Assembly (NCBI RefSeq): GCF_023639785.1
Contig: NZ_CP098325.1
Location: forward strand, 2,294,001 to 2,358,000
Source of the DNA: Leclercia adecarboxylata
GTDB lineage: Bacteria; Pseudomonadota; Gammaproteobacteria; Enterobacterales; Enterobacteriaceae
Direction: 5' to 3'
DNA length: 64,000 nucleotides
Part shown: positions 8,217-17,313 of the stretch, piece after piece
How the letters are laid out: each line of letters opens with the position of its first letter
Numbering within the stretch: the stretch's first letter is position 1
Made by a program: the position numbers and the translations under genes
The notes under the pieces: model-generated
Databases searched by the model: none
What the model saw: only the letters and a program-made list of their open reading frames with translations
Told to the model about the DNA's origin: nothing

Positions 8217-9200
8217 CTATCGGATCTTACCGCTGAACAATCGGAACCCCCAGGTGTTGTACAGCAGCGTCAGCGGTGCCAGCAGCACAAAACTTATCAG
8301 CAGAAAACGTTGCGTCTGTGGCGGGGCCGCAGCCTGTTGAACCGTGAGGGTTGCCGGCACAATCCATGGATAAAGGGTAAATACCAGCGCGCCAAACGCA
8401 CAGCTGACCAGCATCAGGATCGCGGCAAGGGGTAAAAATTCAGCGCGGCGCGTCAGGCCAAACCACAGCAAAAGCGTGCCTGCCACCACGCCAGAGGCAA
8501 ACGGCAACCAGACCCGGGGATCCTGCAGATGCAGACGCCAGGCCGCCTGGAACTGAATACTCCAGAACAGTACGCCGAACAACAGCACCAGGGTTATCGC
8601 CGCCAGCCAGGGGATCGCCCGCCGCGCCCGGAGCATCAGCGCCCCGGTCCCGCGCCAGAGCAGCCAGCCTTCGCCCATCAGGCAGTATGCAACCACCAGC
8701 GTCAGGCCGCAGAATAGCGGAAACGGGCTTAACCACTCCCATCCCGACCCGGTAAACTGCTGCCCATCCGTGGGGATCGTCTGGATCAGACTCCCGACAA
8801 TCACCCCCTGCGCAAGCGTAGCCACCAGTGACCCCGCCACCAGCATCCCGTCGAACAGCTTAGGCGCGCTGGCGCGATACTCAATCGCCATCCCGCGTAC
8901 GACAAGGGCCAGCACCAGCATGAAGACCGGCACATATAACGCGCTGAGGATAATGGCATAGGCCACGGGAAACAGGCCAAAGAGACTGCCCGCTGCCAGC
9001 ACCAGCCAGGTTTCATTCCCATCCCAGATGGGCAGGAGCGAAAGCACAATCTTATGCCGGGAGTCTTCGTCGCGCTGAAAGGCGCACAGCATGCCGCTCC
9101 CGAGGTCCGTCCCGTCCAGCAGAACGTAGAACCACAGGCTCAGCACCAGCGAGGCCGCCGACAATACGTGTAAAATCGGTTCGTCCATCAACTCATGCAT
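8217..9200 (-). CDS. cioB: Cytochrome bd-type (CIO-like) ubiquinol oxidase subunit II
   Basis: About 327 residues from the ATG at 9200, with eight or more hydrophobic segments and CydB signatures: LWFYVLLDGTDLGSGML, LLPIWDGNETWLV and YNTWGFRLF near the end. The start at MHELMDEP is chosen over an upstream ATG at 9233 because it gives the usual N-terminus and an 8-nt overlap with cioA. Together with subunit I it forms the membrane quinol oxidase reducing oxygen to water. It is the last gene of the PQQ dehydrogenase-cioA-cioB operon. Confidence 0.9.
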   Translation of the reverse strand: MHELMDEPILHVLSAASLVLSLWFYVLLDGTDLGSGMLCAFQRDEDSRHKIVLSLLPIWDGNETWLVLAAGSLFGLFPVAYAIILSALYVPVFMLVLALVVRGMAIEYRASAPKLFDGMLVAGSLVATLAQGVIVGSLIQTIPTDGQQFTGSGWEWLSPFPLFCGLTLVVAYCLMGEGWLLWRGTGALMLRARRAIPWLAAITLVLLFGVLFWSIQFQAAWRLHLQDPRVWLPFASGVVAGTLLLWFGLTRRAEFLPLAAILMLVSCAFGALVFTLYPWIVPATLTVQQAAAPPQTQRFLLISFVLLAPLTLLYNTWGFRLFSGKIR

Positions 9201-10578
9201 CGTATTCCCCCCTGCCCGTGCGTCGGGCCACATCGGGTTCCGCCCCCTCTTCTTCTGGCTCCGGGGGTCTGGCTAGCAGGCGCAACAGAAACCACATTCC
9301 CAGCCCGAACAGCAGCAGATAAAGCGTGACGATCAGAATAAACGAGCCGAGAACGATCTGCGCTCCCAGGGGAGAGAGACTCTCTGACGTGCGCACCAGG
9401 CCGTAGACGGTCCAGGGCTGCCGTCCGGCTTCCGTCACTATCCACCCCGCCAGCATGGCAATAAAACCGGCGGGCGCCATCACCACCATCAGACGCAGAA
9501 GCCAGCGCGTCTGCCAGAGTCGCCCTCGCAACCGGATAACCAGCCCGCTCGTCCCTGCCACCAGCATCAGCATCCCGAGCGCCACCATAATGCGAAAGGC
9601 CCAGAACACGAGCGGCACCCAGGGCAGTTCATCTGCGGGATATTGATTAAGACTATGGATAGTACCCTGCAGGTTGTGGCGCAGGTAAAGAGAGCCGATA
9701 TCCGGAATAGCCAGCTCATAGCGATTACGGTGCAGCGACATATCGGGTAACGCAAAGAGCCGCAGGGGTTCGCCACGCCCTGGTGGAGGCGGATCCCAGC
9801 TTCCTTCGATGGCGGCCAGCTTCACCGGCTGATGGTCCCGGGTATTTTCCCCGTGCAGGTCTCCCAGCACGATTTGCAGCGGCGCCATTACCAGCAGCGT
9901 CCACATTGCCAGCGAGAACATACGCCGCGCCGCCGGATGCCGGGGTTCGCGCAGCAGATGCCACGCCCCGCAGGCCGCCACCAGACAGGCCGTTCCCAGC
10001 ATGGCCGCCATGACCATATGCCCCATTCGCCAGGGGAAAGAGGGATTGAAAATCACCGCCCACCAGTCAACAGGAATAAAGCGGCCATCAGCCCCCGTCA
10101 GATACCCGTCCGGCGTCTGCATCCAGGAATTGGCCGCGAGGATCCAGAAGGCGCTGAACAACGACCCCAGCGCCACAATGCAGGTCGCCATGAAGTGGAT
10201 CCCCGGACGCACCTTATTCATCCCGAACAGCATCACCCCCATAAAGCCCGCTTCGAGAAAGAAGGCGACCAGCACTTCCATGTACAGCATCGGCCCCAGT
10301 ACCGCTCCGGTCCGGCTGGCCAGCCCACTCCAGTTGGTGCCAAACGAGAACTCCATTACCACCCCGGTCACCACGCCTACCGCCACAGTAAGGGCAAACA
10401 CCTTACTCCAGTAGCGCCAGAGACTGAGCCACACCTTCTGTTTGCGCCACAGCCACAGCCCTTCCAGCACCATCAAAAACTGCGCCAGCCCGAGGGTAAA
10501 GGCTGCCAGCACGATGTGAAAGCTGATGGTAAAGGCAAACTGGCCGCGGGCCAGCAGGAGTGCCGTTTCGGGCGTCAT
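9193..10578 (-). CDS. cioA: Cytochrome bd-type ubiquinol oxidase subunit I, short Q-loop (CIO class)
   Basis: At 461 residues it is about 60 shorter than E. coli CydA (522), the difference expected for the short Q-loop of cyanide-insensitive oxidases. Haem ligand candidates are His21 (FTISFHIVLAAFTLG) and His187 (WRMGHMVMAAML); the conserved GRQPW motif follows in VTEAGRQPWTVYG, and the quinol-loop element GDLHGENTRDHQPVKLAAIEG-type stretch is present. The start codon shares ATGA with the stop of the PQQ dehydrogenase, and the stop overlaps cioB by 8 nt, so the three genes are translationally coupled. The CIO assignment rests on length and context and not on measured cyanide resistance. Confidence 0.88.
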   Translation of the reverse strand: MTPETALLLARGQFAFTISFHIVLAAFTLGLAQFLMVLEGLWLWRKQKVWLSLWRYWSKVFALTVAVGVVTGVVMEFSFGTNWSGLASRTGAVLGPMLYMEVLVAFFLEAGFMGVMLFGMNKVRPGIHFMATCIVALGSLFSAFWILAANSWMQTPDGYLTGADGRFIPVDWWAVIFNPSFPWRMGHMVMAAMLGTACLVAACGAWHLLREPRHPAARRMFSLAMWTLLVMAPLQIVLGDLHGENTRDHQPVKLAAIEGSWDPPPPGRGEPLRLFALPDMSLHRNRYELAIPDIGSLYLRHNLQGTIHSLNQYPADELPWVPLVFWAFRIMVALGMLMLVAGTSGLVIRLRGRLWQTRWLLRLMVVMAPAGFIAMLAGWIVTEAGRQPWTVYGLVRTSESLSPLGAQIVLGSFILIVTLYLLLFGLGMWFLLRLLARPPEPEEEGAEPDVARRTGRGEYDA

Positions 10579-12977
10579 GGCAGCGCATACGCCATCAACG
10601 CATCCCCTGAACGGGTGCCAAGCCCGCCGTGACCGCCAGCGGCAATCACTACGTACTGCTTCCCGTTCCCGGCCTGATAGGTCATTGGCGTCGCCTGCCC
10701 GCCCGCAGGCAGCCGGGTGCGCCAGAGCTCTTTTCCACTGGCCTCATCAAAGGCTCGCAGGTAGTCATCCGCCGTGGCGCCGGTAAAGATCAGCCCGCTC
10801 CGGGTGATGACGTTTCCGCCCATCATAAAGATGCCCGTTGGCAGCGGCACGTTGGTGTGCGTCCCGAAAATGTTCATATCCCGGGTAGTGCCCGCCGGAC
10901 GTTCCCAGATGATTTTTTTACTGACCAGATCGATGGCGTAAATTTTCCCCCACGGCGGCGCATTACAGGGGGCATCCAGCGCGCTGAGCCAGGGCTTAAC
11001 GATAGCCGCCCAGGGCGTACCGTACTGCGGCCCGACGGCAAACTCTTTCGGCTTAGGATAGGATTGTCCGCTTCCCCATCCCGACCAGGGTTTCATTAAG
11101 CCTTTCTGAATGGCTTGCTCACTTCTCATGATCTCCATGGTGAACGGAATGTAGCTGGTATTGGCAATCAGCACATGGTGAAGCGGGTCCACGGAGGCGC
11201 CATACCAGTCAATCACCCCATCGAAGGCGGGAAAGGCGATGGACGTTCCCTCTGCGGGAGGCGTAAACCTGCCCTGATAGCGGTACTGATGGAACTGGAT
11301 CCGGCACAGCAGCTGGTCAAACGCCGTCGCGCCCCACATATCCGTTTCCCGCAGATCGGCAGGTGCCAGATCCGGCATGCCGACAGAATCCGGCTGAACA
11401 GGCGACAGCCGCTCCCCCGGAAGTGACGGTGTCACGGGAACCGGTTTTTCATTAACTGCGGCAAGCGGCTTTCCGGTGCGCCTGTCCAGCAGGAAAAGTT
11501 GTCCCATCTTGGTGGTCTGCACCAGTGCCGGGGTTATCCCGCCGTTACCATCAGGAAGATCGAAAAGCGTCGGGCCGATGGGCACATCATAGTCCCAGAC
11601 ATCGTGATGCACCGTCTGGTAGTGCCAGCGCTCTTTGCCTGTGCGGATATCCAGCGCCACCAGCGAACTGGAGTAAATCTCGTCAAAGTCGCGCCGTCTG
11701 GCGCCGTAATAGTCGGGGGTGGCATTACCGACAGGAATGTAAACCAGCCCCAGCTGCGGATCCGCGGTATAGGTGCCCCAGCCGTTAGGCGTGCCGCGGG
11801 TATACTCTTCGCCAGGTTTCAGCGGCGCGTTGGCGGGATTACGTCCCATATCCCAGGCCCAGACAAGTTTGCCGCTTTGGGTGTCATAGGCCCGCACCAC
11901 GCCGGAGGGTTCGCCAGTGGACTGGTTATCATAGATCCAGCCGCCAAGAACGATCCGTCCGTCCATAACCAGCGGCTGGGAGGTGATGAAGTGGAAACCC
12001 GGCGGAACCTCGCCCAGATGGTCCGTCAGGCTGACAAAACCCTGGCTGCCAAAACGGCGACAGGGTTTGCCCGTTTCGGCATTCAGCGCCACCAGCCGGG
12101 CATCGGTGGTGGTGGTAATGACCTTTTGCGGACAGTCAGTGTCAGCAGGATCCTCACTCCAGGCCACGCCCCGACAGGCCAGATACTCATTGGCCGAGGT
12201 ATCGCTTTGCGGATCGAACCTCCACAGCGGCTTGCCGGAGGTTGCATTGAGGGCGATAACCTGTCGGTGCGGGGTGCAGATATAAAGTACATCCCCCACT
12301 TTCACCGGCGTCACCTCAAGGTTAAATTCGCGACCGGCTTTATCCTCCCCTACGCGTTTCACATCCCCGGAATCAAAGCGCCACGCCAGCTGCAGCTGGC
12401 TGACATTCTCCGGGGTAATTTGCGTCAACGGGGAAAAACGCTGCCCGTCGGCGGTGCGGCCATAGTATTTCCAGTCATTATCGCCCCGCGACACCTGCGC
12501 CGCATCCCTCGCCGGAAACGGCTGGGGATGGATAAACCGGGTATCGGAGATGTGCCAGCCAAAGTAAAAGATAGCGGCGATGGCGGCGAGATAGATCCCG
12601 CCTGCGGCCATCCCTTTGTGCCTGGCCGGGGGCGTGAGGGCGAGCTGGCGCATCACCCAGGGCATACTGATCCACACCCCCAGTACCGCAACCACCAGCA
12701 GGCGGGGCATCAACTGCCAGCCATCCAGCCCCACCTCCCATATTGCCCAACCTGCGCAGGCAAGAAACATCAGCAGATAGAGCCAGACGCCAGAAAACCG
12801 CTGGCGGAACAGCAGCACTCCGCTGATAAAAAAGCCGACACCCAGCAGGAGAAAAATAAGCGTACCGCCAACGAACGCCAGCCAGCCGCCCAGTACGATG
12901 TATGCGAGCCCAACAAGGGCAACCAGAGAGCCGGTCAATACAGCCCAAAGACGAGAGGATATCTGCTGCATAGCCAC
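10575..12977 (-). CDS. gcd: Membrane-bound PQQ-dependent dehydrogenase, glucose/quinate/shikimate family
   Basis: An 800-residue relative of E. coli Gcd (796). Residues 1-140 hold five transmembrane helices, and the rest is a periplasmic eight-bladed quinoprotein propeller with repeated tryptophan-docking motifs (GKPLWRFDPQSD, ALDIRTGKERWHYQ, EASGKELWRTRLP) and DYDVPIGPTLFDL. Such enzymes oxidise aldoses or cyclic polyols in the periplasm and pass electrons to ubiquinone. No pqq biosynthesis genes are in the window, so PQQ must come from elsewhere. The gene leads an operon with cioAB, giving it a dedicated oxidase. It may be a paralogue of a standard gcd; glucose versus quinate specificity cannot be settled here. 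Confidence 0.85.
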   Translation of the reverse strand: MAMQQISSRLWAVLTGSLVALVGLAYIVLGGWLAFVGGTLIFLLLGVGFFISGVLLFRQRFSGVWLYLLMFLACAGWAIWEVGLDGWQLMPRLLVVAVLGVWISMPWVMRQLALTPPARHKGMAAGGIYLAAIAAIFYFGWHISDTRFIHPQPFPARDAAQVSRGDNDWKYYGRTADGQRFSPLTQITPENVSQLQLAWRFDSGDVKRVGEDKAGREFNLEVTPVKVGDVLYICTPHRQVIALNATSGKPLWRFDPQSDTSANEYLACRGVAWSEDPADTDCPQKVITTTTDARLVALNAETGKPCRRFGSQGFVSLTDHLGEVPPGFHFITSQPLVMDGRIVLGGWIYDNQSTGEPSGVVRAYDTQSGKLVWAWDMGRNPANAPLKPGEEYTRGTPNGWGTYTADPQLGLVYIPVGNATPDYYGARRRDFDEIYSSSLVALDIRTGKERWHYQTVHHDVWDYDVPIGPTLFDLPDGNGGITPALVQTTKMGQLFLLDRRTGKPLAAVNEKPVPVTPSLPGERLSPVQPDSVGMPDLAPADLRETDMWGATAFDQLLCRIQFHQYRYQGRFTPPAEGTSIAFPAFDGVIDWYGASVDPLHHVLIANTSYIPFTMEIMRSEQAIQKGLMKPWSGWGSGQSYPKPKEFAVGPQYGTPWAAIVKPWLSALDAPCNAPPWGKIYAIDLVSKKIIWERPAGTTRDMNIFGTHTNVPLPTGIFMMGGNVITRSGLIFTGATADDYLRAFDEASGKELWRTRLPAGGQATPMTYQAGNGKQYVVIAAGGHGGLGTRSGDALMAYALP

Positions 12978-13137
12978 CTTCTTTGTAAATTAACGTCAAT
13001 AAAGTCTAAGAAACTTTTTGGGGGATGCACAAAGAAAGTGGTCGGAAAGTCGCCAGGGCAGACATTTTGCCAGTCTCCACGGCATTGACTTCCCTCCGAA
13101 TAGAACGACAATAAATGTTCCCGGCGAAATTTGTATA

Positions 13138-14481
13138 ATGGAGCTTATCATCATCGCCTGTTCATCTCGTTCCCGGCTAGCCACCCACCTTAAAGGTTCC
13201 GGCATGCTTATCGCATGGGCGCTTTTACTGGTCAGTTGCAGCTCAACCCCACCCAAATCCCTGGTCACTCCGCTGCCCCCCGTGGCGAAACATCCGTTGC
13301 CTGATAAAACCGCGAACCACCAGCCGGTGCGCGGCGTCTGGCTGACCACCGTCTCCCGTCTCGACTGGCCGCCGCAGGCGTCAGTGAACGGCCGGAGCGC
13401 CGAATCGCGAATTGCCATGCAGCAAAAGGCGCTGACCGACAAGCTGGATAACCTGAAAAGCCTCGGGATCAATACCGTATTTTTCCAGGTGAAACCGGAC
13501 GGTACGGCCCTGTGGCCGTCAAAAATATTGCCGTGGTCAGATATGCTGACCGGCAAAATTGGTCAAGACCCGGGCTACGATCCCCTGCAATTTATGCTCG
13601 ATGAAGCGCACAAGCGCGGGATGAAAGTTCACGCCTGGTTTAACCCCTACCGCGTGACGACCAATACCCGCCCCGGTACGATCGCAGAGCTGAATCGTAC
13701 CCTGACGCTGCATCCGCCGAGCGTGTATGTTCTGCACCGGGAGTGGATCCGTACCGCGAGCGATCGTTTTGTCCTCGACCCCGGTATTCCGGAGGCGCGG
13801 GACTGGATCACCAGCATTGTGGCCGAAGTGGTATCCCGTTATCCCGTCGACGGGGTGCAGTTTGATGACTACTTCTATGCCGAGTCCGCGGGTTCGAAGC
13901 TGAACGACAGTCAGACGTACCGGCAGTATGGTCAGGGCTTTGACTCGAAAGCCGACTGGCGACGCAACAACACCCAGCAGCTGATTACTCAGGTATCACG
14001 CACCATTAAGCAGTTAAACCCGAACGTGGAGTTTGGCGTAAGCCCGGCGGGCGTCTGGCGTAACCGCTCCCACGATCCGGCCGGATCCGACACTCGCGGG
14101 GCTGCGGCTTACGACGAGTCCTATGCCGATACCCGTCGCTGGGTGCAGCAGGGCCTGCTGGACTATATCGCCCCTCAGCTTTACTGGCCTTTTGCCCGGG
14201 ATGCGGCGCGCTATGACGTACTGGCAAAATGGTGGGCTAACGTGGTGAAGCCGACCCATACGCGCCTCTATATTGGCGTGGCGCTGTACAAAGTGGGCGA
14301 ACCCTCAAGCAAAGAGCCCGACTGGACGGTGAACGGCGGCGTGCCGGAGCTGAAAAAACAGCTCGATCTGAACGAATCCGAGCCGCATATCGACGGCACG
14401 ATTTTGTTCCGCGAGGACAATCTTAATCAGCCCCAGGCGCGGGATGCGGTGCGGTATTTAAGGACGCGCTGGGGATCGTAA
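13138..14481 (+). CDS. digH: DigH (YddW) peptidoglycan glycosyl hydrolase lipoprotein
   Basis: The protein matches E. coli YddW/DigH almost throughout: RGVWLTTVSRLDWPPQ, INTVFFQVKPDGTALWPSKI, GMKVHAWFNPYRV, DGVQFDDYFYAE and DYIAPQLYWPFAR. DigH is an outer-membrane lipoprotein that cleaves denuded glycan strands left at the septum after amidase action. The lipobox is LLVSC. The start is uncertain: the ATG at 13138 gives a basic n-region like that of E. coli but has a weak ribosome site, and an ATG at 13204 has AAAGG upstream but too short a signal. An ORF extension to 13018 is unlikely. A hairpin terminator follows. Confidence 0.92.
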   Translation: MELIIIACSSRSRLATHLKGSGMLIAWALLLVSCSSTPPKSLVTPLPPVAKHPLPDKTANHQPVRGVWLTTVSRLDWPPQASVNGRSAESRIAMQQKALTDKLDNLKSLGINTVFFQVKPDGTALWPSKILPWSDMLTGKIGQDPGYDPLQFMLDEAHKRGMKVHAWFNPYRVTTNTRPGTIAELNRTLTLHPPSVYVLHREWIRTASDRFVLDPGIPEARDWITSIVAEVVSRYPVDGVQFDDYFYAESAGSKLNDSQTYRQYGQGFDSKADWRRNNTQQLITQVSRTIKQLNPNVEFGVSPAGVWRNRSHDPAGSDTRGAAAYDESYADTRRWVQQGLLDYIAPQLYWPFARDAARYDVLAKWWANVVKPTHTRLYIGVALYKVGEPSSKEPDWTVNGGVPELKKQLDLNESEPHIDGTILFREDNLNQPQARDAVRYLRTRWGS

Positions 14482-14512
14482 AGGGTAACGGTTAATCGAG
14501 GCATCTCAGAAA

Positions 14513-14545
14513 GAGTCCATGGAATACATGGGCTCTATATTTTTA
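14513..14545 (+). terminator. Intrinsic terminator after digH
   Basis: GAGTCCATG at 14513-14521 pairs with CATGGGCTC at 14527-14535 (one G-U pair), followed by TATATTTTT. Confidence 0.75.
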
Positions 14546-14665
14546 TCCATTATGCTGCTTCTTCCTCCATGCGCCTGCCTGTTTCTGGAACAAACCTTTA
14601 CTGCACCAGTTAATTAAGCAAAATTCGATTCTTTTTGCGCCCGTCACGATGCAATCCTCACCAGG

Positions 14666-14847
14666 GATCGCGCCGCTGTGGATGCAACCACTGAGATTAA
14701 GGCTACGCTGACCATGGCCGGATGGTCGGTACGCCAATCGATCCCAACGACATGCATGCCATTGCCGCCTGCGCCGTGCTGGCGACAAACAACGTGCGTG
14801 AGTTCGAGCCTGTGCCTGGACGGGTACTGGAAGACTGGGCTGGCTGA
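14666..14847 (+). pseudogene. vapC: vapC toxin remnant, frameshifted
   Basis: From 14666 one frame reads DRAAVDATTEIKATLTMAG. From about 14722 another frame reads GTPIDPNDMHAIAACAVLA and then TNNVREFEPVPGRVLEDW before TGA at 14845. Together these match the C-terminal third of VapC PIN-domain toxins (PIGPND, ATLVTNNVREF.RVPGL..EDW). The N-terminal part and the vapB antitoxin are missing. A frame change near 14720 and a short internal deletion after CAVLA show it is dead. It sits at the left edge of the low-GC island. Confidence 0.75.
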
Positions 14848-15108
14848 CGGAAGAAAGAATCCTGAAAACCGTAATGTCCGGTCTGTGCCAGAAGCGGAAG
14901 TTGATAAAACAGTACTCAATCAGTTAGTGATCATGATCAGCACTCCGTTGATTGGATAAGAGAAAACAAACCTGTATATTTTGAGATGCGGGCTAATTGC
15001 TTTTTTAAAATGTTATAGATTGAGTTGGTGCGAATAAAGTAGATTAATTTCAGGTTAATTAGATGGAAGGTTGCTTGAGGCAACTTCCCTTGTTGCGAAC
15101 TGAACTTT

Positions 15109-16737
15109 ATGTTGGGGATTGGGATGGGACGGAGATCAGGATTTGAAGGTTTTATACGTGCTACAGGCAGAGCCGTAGCAGCAGCAGAGCGTGAACGTAA
15201 GAGAGCAGAGCGCCATCAGTTTGCCGAGGCTCGCCGAATAGAGCGCGAAATAAAGCGTGATAATGCTCAGAAACTTCGCGAGCAAAAGGAGGCTGATAAG
15301 TTAGCAAAAGCCATGTATTTGGAAGAACGTCAAGATGAAGTTTCCGATCTTAACGCTGAGCTGAACGAGACTATCTCCGCGCTTTCAACACTTCTGGAAC
15401 ATACTCTCGAATTTGATGATTCGATTGATTTTTCGGCACTGAAAAAACATCCAAAATTCGAAGACTTCAAAACACCTAAGCATCTCTTACCAGACCCGGA
15501 GCCAGAGATAAAAGTTGTGCATGCTCCAGCTGCATGGAAGTCTATTTTCCCATGGGTAAAGAACAGATATTATCGAGAATTGCAGCAGGCAGAAGAATCT
15601 TTCAATAAAAGTAAGGAAGATCATTCAATTAAACTTTTAAGCCAGAAAGTTGAGCTTGATGCTTTAGTTGCTGATTATCAGGCCCGAAGAACTGCTTACC
15701 TCGAAGAAATAAAAAGTCAGCACGACGAAGTTGACCTGTTTGAGCAAGACTACCTTAACTGCGATCCTGACAGCGTGTTGGCATATTGCGAAATGGTGTT
15801 GACACGGTCTGAATATCCTGAGAACGGCTTCCCACAAGCCTTTAGGTTGGCCTATTTACCTGACAGTAAGGAGTTGTTGGTTGAATACAACTTACCTGAT
15901 ATTGCAATAGTACCGCGTGAGTTGGAATACAGATATGTCAAAACGAGAGATGCCATTGATGCCAAGGCGCGAAAGATTGGCGAGATCAAAGAACTCTATC
16001 AAAACATAATCGCCGCGATCACACTCCGCACAATGCATGAGCTTTTCGAAGCTGACAAGGCATCTGCTTTAACATCAGTTCTGTTTAACGGTGTAATCGA
16101 AACTATCGATCCTACAAGCGGGCATGACACTAAAGTCACATTAGTATCTGCCCGTGCTTACAAGGACGATTTTATGCAAATAAAACTCGAAAGGGTTGAA
16201 AAGAGTGCATGCCTTAGAAGTTTAGGTGCACAAGTTTCAGGGCGGCCAGATGAACTTCAGGCAGTAAAGCCTATTATCGAATTTAACATGGTTGATAAAC
16301 GCTTTATTGAACAAGGTGATGCTTTATCTGCCCTTGAAACACGACCAAACCTTATGGAACTTTCACCGTCAGAATTTGAGGTATTAGTATCAAATCTTTT
16401 CACCCAAATGGGACTGGATACCAAACTCACCAGAGGTACGAAAGACGGTGGCGTTGATGCGGTGGCATTCGACACACGCCCGATACTCGGTGGCAAAGTG
16501 GTGATTCAGGCTAAAAGATATAAAGATACTGTCGGTGTCAGTTCTGTTAGAGATCTTTATGGAACAATGATGAATGAAGGTGCTAACAAAGGTATTCTGG
16601 TGTGTACAAGTCAATACGGTAAAGATGCATATCGTTTCTGCGAAGACAAACCAATCGAACTCATAGATGGAGCCGGACTTCTCTACCTCTTAAAAGAGCA
16701 TGCTGGGATATCAGCACGCATCAACCCCAATTTTTAA
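15109..16737 (+). CDS. Mrr-type restriction endonuclease domain protein with coiled-coil N-terminus
   Basis: The 542-residue product has a highly charged coiled-coil region at about residues 20-110 (ERERKRAERHQFAEARRIER) and more coil near 150-205. Its C-terminal Mrr_cat-like PD-(D/E)XK domain at about 415-535 starts SPSEFEVLVSNLFTQMGLDT, has the active-site pattern GGVDAVA followed by VVIQAKRYK, and includes GILVCTSQYGKDA. Mrr-family enzymes cut modified or foreign DNA, so a single-gene defence role is likely but unproven. The ATG at 15109 has no clear ribosome site; ATG 15124, five codons in, follows GGGGA and may be the true start. GC content is far below the neighbours, indicating horizontal acquisition. 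No methylase or second subunit is adjacent. Confidence 0.8.
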   Translation: MLGIGMGRRSGFEGFIRATGRAVAAAERERKRAERHQFAEARRIEREIKRDNAQKLREQKEADKLAKAMYLEERQDEVSDLNAELNETISALSTLLEHTLEFDDSIDFSALKKHPKFEDFKTPKHLLPDPEPEIKVVHAPAAWKSIFPWVKNRYYRELQQAEESFNKSKEDHSIKLLSQKVELDALVADYQARRTAYLEEIKSQHDEVDLFEQDYLNCDPDSVLAYCEMVLTRSEYPENGFPQAFRLAYLPDSKELLVEYNLPDIAIVPRELEYRYVKTRDAIDAKARKIGEIKELYQNIIAAITLRTMHELFEADKASALTSVLFNGVIETIDPTSGHDTKVTLVSARAYKDDFMQIKLERVEKSACLRSLGAQVSGRPDELQAVKPIIEFNMVDKRFIEQGDALSALETRPNLMELSPSEFEVLVSNLFTQMGLDTKLTRGTKDGGVDAVAFDTRPILGGKVVIQAKRYKDTVGVSSVRDLYGTMMNEGANKGILVCTSQYGKDAYRFCEDKPIELIDGAGLLYLLKEHAGISARINPNF

Positions 16738-16834
16738 TTACTTTTCCAGACTCGGTATAATGTTTGTCGCGAATGTTTGAAATTAGAAATTCAGCACAAG
16801 ATTTCTAAACGAGTAAATCAAGGATATTAGCTTA

Positions 16835-16860
16835 GGGCAGAGTTTCCTGCCCATTTTGTT
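16835..16860 (+). terminator. Intrinsic terminator after the Mrr-type gene
   Basis: GGGCAG at 16835-16840 and CTGCCC at 16847-16852 form a perfect 6-bp stem followed by ATTTTGTT. Confidence 0.7.
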
Positions 16861-17065
16861 ATCCCATTAAACCAACCTGCTACCCGTTGATTACTATATC
16901 GCAATAACTGTAAATACCCCTCAAATCCGCATATTCTCTTTAGAGAGTAGATAACGCTACTTTGGCAGCGAGCATGGAGAACTATGTGCCTTCGCACATT
17001 CCTGATGATTTCAAGATTTAGCGAACGTCCGCTCCTCGCTCGCAGCAGACCTTCAGTTCGTGTAG

Positions 17066-17212
17066 GTAGTGGCCGGGATTAGCGAGTATGCACGGCGGAT
17101 AAGAGAGCTCCGGGTTCAGTTTGGCTGGTCCGTCTTAATCGGTACCACGCTGAAGGAAATGAATGAGATGATACTGGAGGAACTCCAGGCCCACACACTG
17201 GCCGTCTGGTAA
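17066..17212 (+). pseudogene. Short nuclease-associated remnant
   Basis: One open frame with no start reads VVAGISEYARRIRELRVQF, then GWSVLIGTTLKEM, and ends at TAA 17210. The pattern recalls the C-terminal helical segment seen in HNH or restriction-associated proteins (ISEYARRIRELR.E.GW). A stop precedes it immediately, so it cannot be expressed as part of a larger protein. The rest of 16861-17313 holds no other recognisable gene. Confidence 0.4.
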
Positions 17213-17313
17213 CGGGCGAAATGTTCGCTTTGCGCCAGAAGCCGATGTTGTTTACGTCGTGTTATTTGGTTAAGTTCACCGAAAGTCATATCTTCAGGTA
17301 AGAGGCACAGTAG

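Noticed and set aside
11499..13088. 529-codon open frame antisense to the PQQ dehydrogenase
   Set aside because: Shadow of a strongly supported gene on the other strand, no ribosome site, no motif.
13134..13139. TATAAT as a -10 box overlapping the digH start
   Set aside because: The only TTGACT nearby is 43 bp upstream and the 17-bp position reads ATAAAT; it is probably coincidental.
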